Shown here one piece after another: positions 13,283 to 19,069 of a stretch of 19,975 nucleotides of DNA. The stretch's first letter is position 1; the number at the start of each line of letters is the position of its first letter. The DNA is from Pseudomonas fluorescens (GTDB lineage: Bacteria; Pseudomonadota; Alphaproteobacteria; UBA2136; UBA6156), in NCBI GenBank assembly GCA_003241595.1, contig QFOU01000034.1, forward strand, positions 1 to 19,975. The letters run 5' to 3'. A program made the translations under genes and the position numbers. The notes below the pieces were generated by a model that did no database searches, was not told the DNA's origin, and saw nothing but the letters and a program-made list of their open reading frames with translations.

Positions 13283-13543
13283 TTACTGAGCAGGAGCCGG
13301 AGCCGGGGCAGCTTCAGGAGCTGGAGCAGCTTCAGGAGCCGGAGCAGCTTCAACAGCCGGTGCAGCTTCAACAGCCGGAGCAGCTTCAGGAGCCGGGGTA
13401 GCTTCAGGAGCCGGAGCGGGAGCCGGAGCAGCTTCAACAGCCGGGGCAACTTCTTCAACGGGGGCGGATTGTTGGTTGTAAACCAGGTAGGCAGCAACGC
13501 CCAGCACGGCAACACCAGCGATAATCAAGGGAGCCTTGTTCAT
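13283..13543 (-). CDS. Membrane-anchored Ala/Pro/Glu-repeat protein, 86 residues
   Basis: The N-terminus M-N-K-A-P followed by a hydrophobic segment at residues 5-21 (PLIIAGVAVLGVAAYLV) forms a signal-anchor, leaving the C-terminal part outside the cytoplasm. From about residue 27 to the end the chain consists only of Ala, Pro, Glu and Val with a single Thr, in units close to A-A-P-A-x-E with x = Pro or Val. Such chains are extended and stiff, as in the periplasmic spacer of TonB, and may span or probe the periplasm. No globular domain follows. AGAGGA eight bases upstream and a strong terminator mark it as a real, monocistronic gene. A structured leader precedes it. The function is unknown. 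The underlying DNA is a tandem repeat and prone to copy-number change. Confidence 0.75.
   Translation of the reverse strand: MNKAPLIIAGVAVLGVAAYLVYNQQSAPVEEVAPAVEAAPAPAPAPEATPAPEAAPAVEAAPAVEAAPAPEAAPAPEAAPAPAPAQ
13292..13451. repeat. Tandem 18-base repeats coding A-A-P-A-x-E
   Basis: Imperfect copies of an 18-base unit close to GCAGCTTCAGGAGCCGGA occur head to tail inside the coding region, with CAGGAGCCGGA or CAACAGCCGGA variants and partial shorter units. All are multiples of three and keep frame. Confidence 0.8.
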
Positions 13544-13578
13544 TTGAGTGATCCTCTATTTCATCTTTTGTTATCTCA

Positions 13579-13678
13579 GGGGCCTTCCAACCGCATTAAC
13601 GCAGTTAGGGCCATATGGTTTCGCCGGGCGGTTGCGGCCAGCTGTTGCCAACCGCCGTCGCCTGCACCTTACGGCCCC
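13579..13678 (-). ncRNA. Candidate structured leader RNA with alternative hairpins
   Basis: GGGGCC at 13579-13584 and GGCCCC at 13673-13678 can close a domain of about 100 bases. Inside it GGCGGTTG (13627-13634) pairs with CAACCGCC (13649-13656), and the sequence CCAACCGC occurs a second time at 13587-13594, so the middle element can pair with either copy. It lies on the 5' side of the Ala/Pro/Glu-repeat gene, whose start is 36 bases beyond the near edge. It matches no riboswitch class I can name. Base pairing is visible; transcription and function are inferred. Confidence 0.4.
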
Positions 13679-13866
13679 AAACCTCTAAGATCTCTCTTAA
13701 AAATTTGAATCCGCGGCCCCTACGAAACCTAGGTCAAATGTTTACGGAGCGAAGGGGGGTATTGTCAACAGCAGCCGCCATTTGTAAGGCATTTGTAAGC
13801 AAGAATAACAGGCACTTGTTGATTTAAGGACACACTTTTTGCATCCCGCTCACTTCGATATCACAC
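13679..13866. other. Non-coding stretch, likely promoter region
   Basis: With the leader and untranslated bases this completes a gap of about 360 bases between the repeat-protein gene and the next terminator. No convincing gene is seen; the short open frames have no ribosome binding site. A pair of CATTTGTAAG direct repeats lies at about 13780-13800. The promoter for the leader is expected here, but no clear hexamer pair stands out. Confidence 0.4.
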
Positions 13867-13889
13867 TAAAAACGCGCCTGACGGCGCGT
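13867..13889 (-). terminator. Terminator of the bactofilin/carbonic anhydrase-like unit
   Basis: ACGCGCC and GGCGCGT pair over seven bases around a four-base loop, followed on the minus strand by five T, 18 bases past the stop at 13908. Confidence 0.85.
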
Positions 13890-13907
13890 AAATGTTAAAT
13901 TTAGATT

Positions 13908-14429
13908 TTAACGATAATTATCTGAAAGTTTTGCATAATGAGTGGCAGACCACGCCAGGTAAGCCAACTCGTCTTCAGTGAGCTTACGTAAAGGACGGGC
14001 AGGCACACCAGCCCAGAGCCACCCACTTTCCACCACCTTACCCGGACTCACAACAGCACCCGCGGCGACCATGCTATGGCTTTGCACTACAGCACCATCC
14101 AGCACCGTGGAATTCATGCCCACAAGGCATTCATCCTCCAGCGTGCAGGCATGCACGACGGCTGCATGACCGATGGTAACGCGATTACCGATATGAGTTG
14201 AGAACTTGCCGGTGGTGACATGGATAACCGCGTTATCCTGCACATTGGTATATTCGCCGATGCGGATGCGCTCTACATCTCCACGCAGCACGGCACCGAA
14301 CCAAATGGAGCTATGCGCACCGATATGGGTATCTCCGATAACCGTGCAATTGGGAGCAAGCCATGCCGTAGGATCAACTTGCGGAACCGCCCCTTTATAG
14401 GGAAGGAAATTGGTTGGCAGGTTGGTCAT
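13908..14429 (-). CDS. Gamma-carbonic anhydrase-like hexapeptide-repeat protein
   Basis: A 173-residue left-handed beta-helix protein. Hexapeptide turns such as A-P-N-C-T-V-I-G-D-T, I-G-A-H-S-S-I-W-F-G-A-V-L-R-G-D and I-R-I-G-E-Y-T-N-V-Q-D-N-A-V-I-H-V run from about residue 22 to 140. Three His suit metal binding between subunits of a trimer: I-H-V at about 70, I-G-H-A-A-V at about 88, and H-A at about 93. A C-terminal helix follows A-G-V-P-A-R-P-L-R. The family (YrdA/PaaY/CaiE) includes true carbonic anhydrases and many proteins of unknown activity; activity here is not proven. The start lies four bases after the bactofilin stop, so the two genes form an operon. A clear terminator follows. 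Confidence 0.9.
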   Translation of the reverse strand: MTNLPTNFLPYKGAVPQVDPTAWLAPNCTVIGDTHIGAHSSIWFGAVLRGDVERIRIGEYTNVQDNAVIHVTTGKFSTHIGNRVTIGHAAVVHACTLEDECLVGMNSTVLDGAVVQSHSMVAAGAVVSPGKVVESGWLWAGVPARPLRKLTEDELAYLAWSATHYAKLSDNYR

Positions 14430-14433
14430 ATAG

Positions 14434-14940
14434 CTATTCGGAAAGTTTGGACGTTACGTCGCGCGTAGCCAGCAAGGCCGGGGCCACGACGTTATCCTCG
14501 GACGACGACATGGACATGGATTGATTGGTGGTTGTGCGCTGCTGGCACTGGGCTTCGATTTTGGCGCCATCGGTAATGTGGATGGAACCATAGACCACGC
14601 GACCACGGATCACGGCGTTGGGGCGGCACTCGAGCTTCTCCTCAACGTCCATCGGGCCGTTGATGGTGCCATCGACCAGCACGGTATTGGCGTAGACGGG
14701 CCCGTTGATAACAGCGCCCTTACTCACGACGAGCTGGCCGCGGCCACCTTCGAAAACACTCACTTTGCCATCGATACGACCATCGACACGCAGTTGGCCG
14801 CTGAAGTAAACATCGCCACGGATCTGCAGATTACCGGTAATGAGGCAGTGACCATCGATATCGCGAGGGTCCACAACTTCCAGCGAGATGCTTTCGCTCT
14901 TCGCAGGACCGCCCTTTTTACCGCCTAAAAACCATAACAT
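14434..14940 (-). CDS. Bactofilin
   Basis: A 168-residue bactofilin (DUF583/PF04519). The N-terminus M-L-W-F-L-G-G-K-K is a short hydrophobic/basic membrane-targeting stretch typical of the family. The core at about residues 30-132 is a right-handed beta-helix with regular turns: G-D-V-Y-F-S-G-Q-L-R-V-D-G-R-I-D-G, A-V-I-N-G-P-V-Y-A-N-T-V-L-V-D-G, A-V-I-R-G-R-V-V-Y-G-S-I-H-I. The C-terminal tail (about 133-168) is Ser-rich and disordered. Bactofilins polymerise without nucleotide under the inner membrane and help shape the cell, often with a peptidoglycan peptidase. AAGGAG ten bases upstream supports the start. The carbonic anhydrase-like gene follows after four bases; a coiled-coil membrane protein lies upstream on the same strand. 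Confidence 0.94.
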   Translation of the reverse strand: MLWFLGGKKGGPAKSESISLEVVDPRDIDGHCLITGNLQIRGDVYFSGQLRVDGRIDGKVSVFEGGRGQLVVSKGAVINGPVYANTVLVDGTINGPMDVEEKLECRPNAVIRGRVVYGSIHITDGAKIEAQCQQRTTTNQSMSMSSSEDNVVAPALLATRDVTSKLSE

Positions 14941-14959
14941 AACCGTGAAAACTCCTTTT

Positions 14960-14975
14960 CGACACTTATGTGTCG
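14960..14975 (-). promoter_or_regulatory. Small hairpin directly upstream of the bactofilin ribosome binding site
   Basis: CGACAC and GTGTCG form a six-base perfect stem around a four-base loop. On the minus strand it is followed immediately by AAAAGGAG, the ribosome binding site of bactofilin, so it could influence loading or mRNA stability. There is no evidence beyond the position. Confidence 0.3.
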
Positions 14976-15095
14976 GACAGTTTTTACCCTAGCCGAATTT
15001 CGGGATTTTGGAAAGGCGCACCGCCGTTTGACCATAGGGGGGATGGGTGTGCATGTCACACCTTGTAAGGCCTGGGAAAGGCACTTTTTCTTATA

Positions 15096-15872
15096 TTAGA
15101 ATGTCTTCCAGCAATAGCCGACAGCTTTTTGACCATCGAAGACTTTAATATCCAACATGCGGGTGGCACCAGCCGACTGGGATGCCGACAACGGAATGCT
15201 ACCCTTCAGGCTTGGAGCCTTGGCCATTTCCAGATTGTGGTTCACAACCGTACCGCTGTTTTGCCCCTGCTCCATGGTCAGAGCATTATCGCCGACCGAG
15301 ATGCGGACGCGGGCAGTAAGTTTCTCGGGCAGCGCCGCAGACTTAGCAACCTTCACGAAGCTGGTCCGATAATCGACACCACTGCTGGAGGCGGTCACGT
15401 TAAAGTCGACGCACTCCACCATCTCGCGGTCGAGCTTAGGTTTGAGAAGCTTTTCGTAGCTGGCGAGGCTTTTCTTGAGTTCGATCAGCTCGCCTTCCAT
15501 GGTACCGATACGGTTTGCAGCCTCTTGGCGGGCGGTGCGGGCCATAGTGACCTCGGTTTCGGTTTGGGCATGCGATTGACGGATCTCTTGCAACTGCGCT
15601 TCGAGTTGCTGCTTTTTAGCGGCAAGTTCGGCATTTTGCTGTTGAAGCGGCTGAAGATTATGACGAGCTTCTTCAACACTTTGCTCCATGGATTTAAAGT
15701 CGAGCTGTAACCAGGCCGGCGCAAGAATGCCGACGGAGATCAGAAACCCGGCGATAGGCAGGCCAACAGCGAGCAAGAGCAGGAGCCAAAAGGTTTTCAC
15801 GCCTACGTGAGTACGGAACGGGCGCTTATCGGTGCGATCTTGGCGCATAATGAGAATCGTGTAGGACGGCAT
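15096..15872 (-). CDS. Membrane protein with periplasmic coiled coil, upstream of bactofilin
   Basis: A 258-residue protein. Residues 1-27 are basic (M-R-Q-D-R-T-D-K-R-P-F-R) and cytoplasmic. Residues 28-51 form one membrane helix (FWLLLLLAVGLPIAGFLISV). Residues about 62-146 form a long Gln/Glu-rich coiled coil (Q-Q-Q-N-A-E-L-A-A-K-K-Q-Q-L-E-A-Q-L). Residues about 150-258 form a beta-rich domain with E-C-V-D-F-N-V and ending in V-G-Y-C-W-K-T-F; the two Cys could pair. The N-terminal layout recalls the membrane-anchored M23 peptidases often encoded beside bactofilins, but the peptidase domain is missing and replaced by this other domain. The gene precedes bactofilin by 155 bases on the same strand. 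A role in envelope shape is plausible by location only. Confidence 0.75.
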   Translation of the reverse strand: MPSYTILIMRQDRTDKRPFRTHVGVKTFWLLLLLAVGLPIAGFLISVGILAPAWLQLDFKSMEQSVEEARHNLQPLQQQNAELAAKKQQLEAQLQEIRQSHAQTETEVTMARTARQEAANRIGTMEGELIELKKSLASYEKLLKPKLDREMVECVDFNVTASSSGVDYRTSFVKVAKSAALPEKLTARVRISVGDNALTMEQGQNSGTVVNHNLEMAKAPSLKGSIPLSASQSAGATRMLDIKVFDGQKAVGYCWKTF

Positions 15873-16174
15873 GGGCTTTAAACTAGGGGGATATTACGTT
15901 GGGGGATATGGGGAATATGAGCGAACCGGCGCATTAGCGCGTGGGGGTGTGGCTTATAGGTGCTGGCAATCGTTAACGAGTGTCATGATGGTGGGGGTAT
16001 AACAGAAGCACTGTATACATACAACCTTTTTCCTACCGCAAGCCTACTCCACTTGCTTCACGCCTTGAAAAACCGCCGCCAGAGGCCTATTTGGTTGAGC
16101 AATCGCACTCTTCCTTTTACGAGGTGCGCAGGCTTAACTCTTAATTAGGGAGCGGCTTGCGGGCCGTATAACTT
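15873..16174. other. Divergent intergenic region, no gene
   Basis: These 302 bases separate the leftward coiled-coil gene and the rightward anchored protein. Two similar G-rich elements (GGGGGATAT) occur at about 15887-15909. A TATAAC hexamer at about 15998 could be a -10 box of a rightward promoter, but its -35 is poor. The one short open frame in the stretch lacks a ribosome binding site and is not supported. Confidence 0.4.
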
Positions 16175-16660
16175 ATGATTTTTACACAAACACAAAAACA
16201 TGCACTCATCTTTATTGCATTTTGCGCGCTTATCGTCGTCTGTATTAACAGCGTAACCCCAAGACAAACTTCGCTTCTCCCCGCCCCTGCCCCACTGCTG
16301 GATGCAGAGCTTAACCCGTTTGTGGCCACCGCTTTAAGCAGCAGCAACAGGATATACGCCACGGAATATGAAGACGGCGCAAACGCCGCCCGCGGCACGG
16401 GAGAGACGACGCGGTTTTTGAATGAGGTCAAGTCTCAGCATAACCCCGGGCAGTACATTTACTATCTGGAGCGTGATGCCGGCCTTTCCAGCTTGAAAGA
16501 CCCGAATTTGAGACACGGGCGCCAGTCTTATTGGATGGCTTATGCCAAGACGATGGACTCACTTCTTTCTTCCACCGACTATGACGTGGACGCTGGCAGG
16601 TGCTATGATGACAAATGCTTTCTGATCGTTACGATCTCGAACGGCTTACCTGCAAAGTAA
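16175..16660 (+). CDS. Unrecognised anchored or secreted protein, 161 residues
   Basis: Residues 9-26 form one hydrophobic segment after a basic start (K-H-A-L-I-F-I-A-F-C-A-L-I-V-V-C-I), so the protein is either anchored or exported; a lipobox is not clear. A Pro-rich spacer (L-L-P-A-P-A-P-L-L) follows at about 34-42. The rest appears globular with aromatic residues (Q-Y-I-Y-Y-L-E-R-D-A at about 93-102; Q-S-Y-W-M-A-Y at about 116-122) and ends with a Cys pair R-C-Y-D-D-K-C-F at about 144-151 that could form a disulfide in the periplasm. The start is the only upstream ATG and its ribosome binding site is weak. A terminator follows the stop. The family is not recognised. Confidence 0.62.
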   Translation: MIFTQTQKHALIFIAFCALIVVCINSVTPRQTSLLPAPAPLLDAELNPFVATALSSSNRIYATEYEDGANAARGTGETTRFLNEVKSQHNPGQYIYYLERDAGLSSLKDPNLRHGRQSYWMAYAKTMDSLLSSTDYDVDAGRCYDDKCFLIVTISNGLPAK

Positions 16661-16677
16661 GCCGCTCCGGACAAGAG

Positions 16678-16702
16678 CCTCTCCCTTTGGGGGAGGTTTT
16701 TT
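16678..16702 (+). terminator. Terminator of the anchored-protein gene
   Basis: CCTCTCCC pairs with GGGGGAGG (one G-T pair) around TTT, followed by six T, 17 bases after the stop. Confidence 0.88.
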
Positions 16703-16717
16703 GTTAAACCGAATAGC

Positions 16718-16743
16718 AAAACGCTCCCCGAGGGGAGCGTTTT
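16718..16743 (-). terminator. Terminator of rplM-rpsI
   Basis: AAAACGCTCCCC and GGGGAGCGTTTT are perfectly complementary over twelve bases with almost no loop. The T-tract on either strand makes it usable in both directions. It lies 26 bases past the rpsI stop. Confidence 0.85.
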
Positions 16744-16769
16744 GGGTCGCAAGACCAGACAGAAAGCGA

Positions 16770-17195
16770 TTAGCGCTTGCTGAACTGGGTGGAGCGGCGA
16801 GCCTTGTGCTTACCGTACTTCTTGCTTTCCACCACACGCGGGTCGCGGGTGAGGTAACCGAGCTTTTTGAGGGCCGGACGGTTGGCGATGTCGTAGTCGT
16901 TCAAAGCCTTGGCAATACCGTGACGGAGCGCACCAGCTTGACCGGACAGACCGCCGCCGTTGCAGCGGGCTACAACGTTGAATTTACCTGCCATGTCGAT
17001 TGCAAAGAACGGCTGGTTGCTGATCATTTGCAGAACCGGGCGACCAAAGTAGTCTTCCAGCTTACGACCGTTGATGGTGATTTCGCCGGTACCCTTGGTG
17101 AGCCAAACGCGAGCGGTAGAGGTTTTACGCTTACCGGTGGCGTAGAAACGGCCAGCCTTTTGGTTAGCAGCCTTAATGTTGGATGCGATAGACAT
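16770..17195 (-). CDS. rpsI: 30S ribosomal protein S9
   Basis: A 141-residue S9, somewhat longer than the 130 residues of E. coli because of an N-terminal extension of about a dozen residues (S-I-A-S-N-I-K-A-A-N-Q-K). Conserved blocks: Y-A-T-G-K-R-K-T-S-T-A-R-V at about 18-30, I-T-I-N-G-R at about 39-44, the G-G-G-L-S-G-Q-A-G-A-L-R-H-G-I-A-K-A-L run at about 80-98, and the basic C-terminal tail A-R-R-S-T-Q-F-S-K-R. The last residues reach the P-site tRNA anticodon. The tail D-P-R-V-V-E-S-K-K-Y-G-K is of the alphaproteobacterial type. It overlaps the rplM stop by one base (TAATG), so translation is coupled. Confidence 0.98.
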   Translation of the reverse strand: MSIASNIKAANQKAGRFYATGKRKTSTARVWLTKGTGEITINGRKLEDYFGRPVLQMISNQPFFAIDMAGKFNVVARCNGGGLSGQAGALRHGIAKALNDYDIANRPALKKLGYLTRDPRVVESKKYGKHKARRSTQFSKR

Positions 17196-17653
17196 TAGCG
17201 TACCCCTTCCTTGGCGCCGAATTTAAGTTCTTGCGGCTTCTGGGCCTCGTGCGGGTGTTGGGCACCCTTGTAGACGTGCAGCTTGCTGAACATCTTACGG
17301 GCCAGCGGGCTTTCCTTCGGCATCATACGCTCAACAGCGCGCTCAATGAGGCGCTCGGGGTGCTTACCATCGCGCTCGTCGCCGGCGATGATGGTCTTGA
17401 TACCGCCGACGTAGCCGGTGTGGTAGTGATATTTCATGTTTTGAGCCTTGTGGCCGGTCAGCTTAACCTTCTCGGCATTGATTACAACGATGTGATCGCC
17501 GTTATCGACGTGCGGAGTGTAGTTAGGCTTGTGCTTACCGCGAAGACGGGTAGCGATAGTGGTTGCGAGACGGCCCAGCGGGATGTCGGTAGCGTCGACG
17601 ACGTACCACTCGTTCTTGGCGTCCGCAGCCTTGATGCTGTGGGTGATTTGCAT
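17195..17653 (-). CDS. rplM: 50S ribosomal protein L13
   Basis: A 152-residue L13, of usual length. Visible blocks: W-Y-V-V-D-A-T-D-I-P-L-G-R-L-A-T at about 16-31, L-R-G-K-H-K-P-N-Y-T-P-H-V-D-N-G-D at about 37-53, I-V-V-I-N-A-E-K-V-K-L-T-G at about 55-67, K-Y-H-Y-H-T-G-Y-V-G-G at about 74-84, and M-M-P-K-E-S-P-L-A-R-K-M near 110. AAAGGA eight bases upstream supports the start. L13 is an early-assembling large-subunit protein that binds the 5' domain of 23S rRNA. rpsI is next, and the pair ends in the strong hairpin at 16718-16743. The roughly 290-base gap upstream, shared with the divergent gene at 17943, must hold the promoter. Confidence 0.98.
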   Translation of the reverse strand: MQITHSIKAADAKNEWYVVDATDIPLGRLATTIATRLRGKHKPNYTPHVDNGDHIVVINAEKVKLTGHKAQNMKYHYHTGYVGGIKTIIAGDERDGKHPERLIERAVERMMPKESPLARKMFSKLHVYKGAQHPHEAQKPQELKFGAKEGVR

Positions 17654-17942
17654 AGCAATATCCTTTAACTATGAGTGCATTACTTAAATTTCTTTAAGCA
17701 ACACATCGACTTTATTCAAGTCGGGCGTACGGCCTGCGCACTGCGCGGCACGGCCCCTTCGCCATCCGGGGTTAGGGGGCTTATAGCGAGGGAGGTGGCT
17801 TGTGTAAAGGGTTTTATGCATCTTTTTGAAGGGTTACCCCAGTTTGTGATTGTTGAGGACTGAATTTGCGTATTGAATAGGTGCATACATCCTATTTGAC
17901 CTTTCCACCTTCCCTTCTTCTTTCATTTGCGAGGAGAGCACG

Positions 17943-18392
17943 ATGAGATTACTTATACGACTGTTTGTGTTGCCGGTTGCGGCGTTGATGTTGATGAGCT
18001 TCGAGTTCACCAACACTGAAACCGAAGACCTGCTTATGCCGGACGAGTATATGTTTGGCGAAGAAGGTAATAGCCCCAACATTGATGCCATTAAGGCTAA
18101 GGCGTTGAGAGCGTTGAACTGCACCACAGGCCTGAATGCCGCACAGCAGGCCGGACTCATACCTTCCGAGTGCCCTTACCCGGCGACGGGTGGCATGGTT
18201 CCCGTTAGCGGTGTTACGCTCAATGTATTGTCGCTGACCAGCCAACGTGAGCGATTTGCGCCGGGGTTCAGCTGTTCGCAGCGGAGTTTCCGCGAGTTGG
18301 AGGGGAACGGCATCGGCTACACGCAGACCTGCAATGCACAGGGCTATTTGTATGAAGTGCAGTTCAGCTTTTACTATGGCTTGGAGATTTGA
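17943..18392 (+). CDS. Unrecognised secreted protein, 149 residues
   Basis: GAGGAG seven bases ahead of the ATG strongly supports this start. Residues 1-20 form a typical Sec signal peptide (M-R-L-L-I-R-L-F-V-L-P-V-A-A-L-M-L), with cleavage somewhere after about residue 20. The mature part begins acidic (T-E-T-E-D-L-L-M-P-D-E) and contains four cysteines (N-C-T, E-C-P, S-C-S, T-C-N) that could make two disulfides in the periplasm or outside. It includes A-Q-Q-A-G-L-I-P-S-E-C-P-Y-P near residue 75 and ends in a beta-rich stretch (Y-L-Y-E-V-Q-F-S-F-Y-Y-G). A twelve-base terminator stem follows. It is transcribed alone. The family is not recognised. Confidence 0.72.
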   Translation: MRLLIRLFVLPVAALMLMSFEFTNTETEDLLMPDEYMFGEEGNSPNIDAIKAKALRALNCTTGLNAAQQAGLIPSECPYPATGGMVPVSGVTLNVLSLTSQRERFAPGFSCSQRSFRELEGNGIGYTQTCNAQGYLYEVQFSFYYGLEI

Positions 18393-18407
18393 CACCCCAC
18401 ACTTTTA

Positions 18408-18437
18408 ACCGCCCGAGATGTCTCGGGCGGTTTTTTA
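18408..18437 (+). terminator. Terminator of the secreted-protein gene
   Basis: AACCGCCCGAGA pairs with TCTCGGGCGGTT around a TG turn (effective loop a few bases), followed by four to six T. Confidence 0.9.
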
Positions 18438-18513
18438 TTGGCTTATTATAGAAAGGCGACTAAGTGTATTCACAACAGCTATTATAGCGAAACACCTACC
18501 CGGAGGTTTGACC

Positions 18514-19047
18514 ATGGGAAATCCGTTTTTATCTGTAACCACGCTCAAGGACGAAGTCTCCCATTTTGCACGCGAGCGCGAAACCCTGCTTGAGATCTGC
18601 GAGAGGCGCTGGTTGGGACTAACCCCCGAAGATGTTGCCATTGCACGCCTGAAGCGCATGGTGCTAACGCAGACATTCTCATTCTGCTACACCGTTAAAG
18701 TACGCAACGCCAATGGCACATATGAGACGCGCTATCAGGTGTATCGTGTTCGGGATTACCTGCCGACCCGCAAGGGATTTTTTATGAAGAAAGTGGATGA
18801 AGCGACTATTGAGCTTGTTATCAATGAAGACTTTCCGGATGACGTGACCGCCAAGAACACCCAGCTGGCCCCGTTCGATCTCAACGTTGGAACGGCAGCT
18901 GCACAGCTTGAATCGCCCATCCGCATCGCGCCGGTGAACGCGGCAGATTATGTTTTTGCCACCATACGGATGATGACGGCGGAATACACGCGCCGCTGGA
19001 AACACCCGGTTGGCAAACAACCTGAACTTGCGAAAAGCCCCGGATGA
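18514..19047 (+). CDS. Unrecognised soluble protein, 177 residues
   Basis: The start at 18514 is set by GGAGG seven bases upstream; the open frame runs further left but into the preceding terminator. There is no signal peptide or membrane segment. An N-terminal helical part (L-K-D-E-V-S-H-F-A-R-E-R-E-T-L-L-E-I-C-E-R-R-W at about 10-32, then P-E-D-V-A-I-A-R-L-K-R-M) is followed by a strand-rich middle (Y-T-V-K-V-R, Y-E-T-R-Y-Q-V-Y-R-V-R-D-Y). A charged K-K-V-D-E-A-T-I-E-L-V-I-N-E-D-F-P segment and a final helix (Y-V-F-A-T-I-R-M-M-T-A-E-Y-T-R-R-W) complete it. No catalytic motif is visible. The last residues are encoded by the terminator stem and the stop codon lies in its loop. The family is unknown. 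Confidence 0.7.
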   Translation: MGNPFLSVTTLKDEVSHFARERETLLEICERRWLGLTPEDVAIARLKRMVLTQTFSFCYTVKVRNANGTYETRYQVYRVRDYLPTRKGFFMKKVDEATIELVINEDFPDDVTAKNTQLAPFDLNVGTAAAQLESPIRIAPVNAADYVFATIRMMTAEYTRRWKHPVGKQPELAKSPG

Positions 19048-19060
19048 CCGGGGCTTTTCG
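19031..19060. terminator. Bidirectional terminator containing a stop codon in its loop
   Basis: CGAAAAGCCCCGG and CCGGGGCTTTTCG form a perfect 13-base stem around ATGA. The TGA at 19045-19047 is the stop of the rightward gene. It also serves the leftward RNase J gene ending at 19070. Confidence 0.9.
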
Positions 19061-19069
19061 TTATATGGT

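Noticed and set aside
13292..13451. Regular repeats suggestive of a CRISPR array
   Set aside because: There are no unique spacers; the repeats are contiguous, in frame and encode A-A-P-A-x-E units.
17675..17863. A 62-codon rightward frame upstream of the secreted protein
   Set aside because: It has no ribosome binding site, no recognisable pattern and lies in the region expected to hold the rplM promoter.
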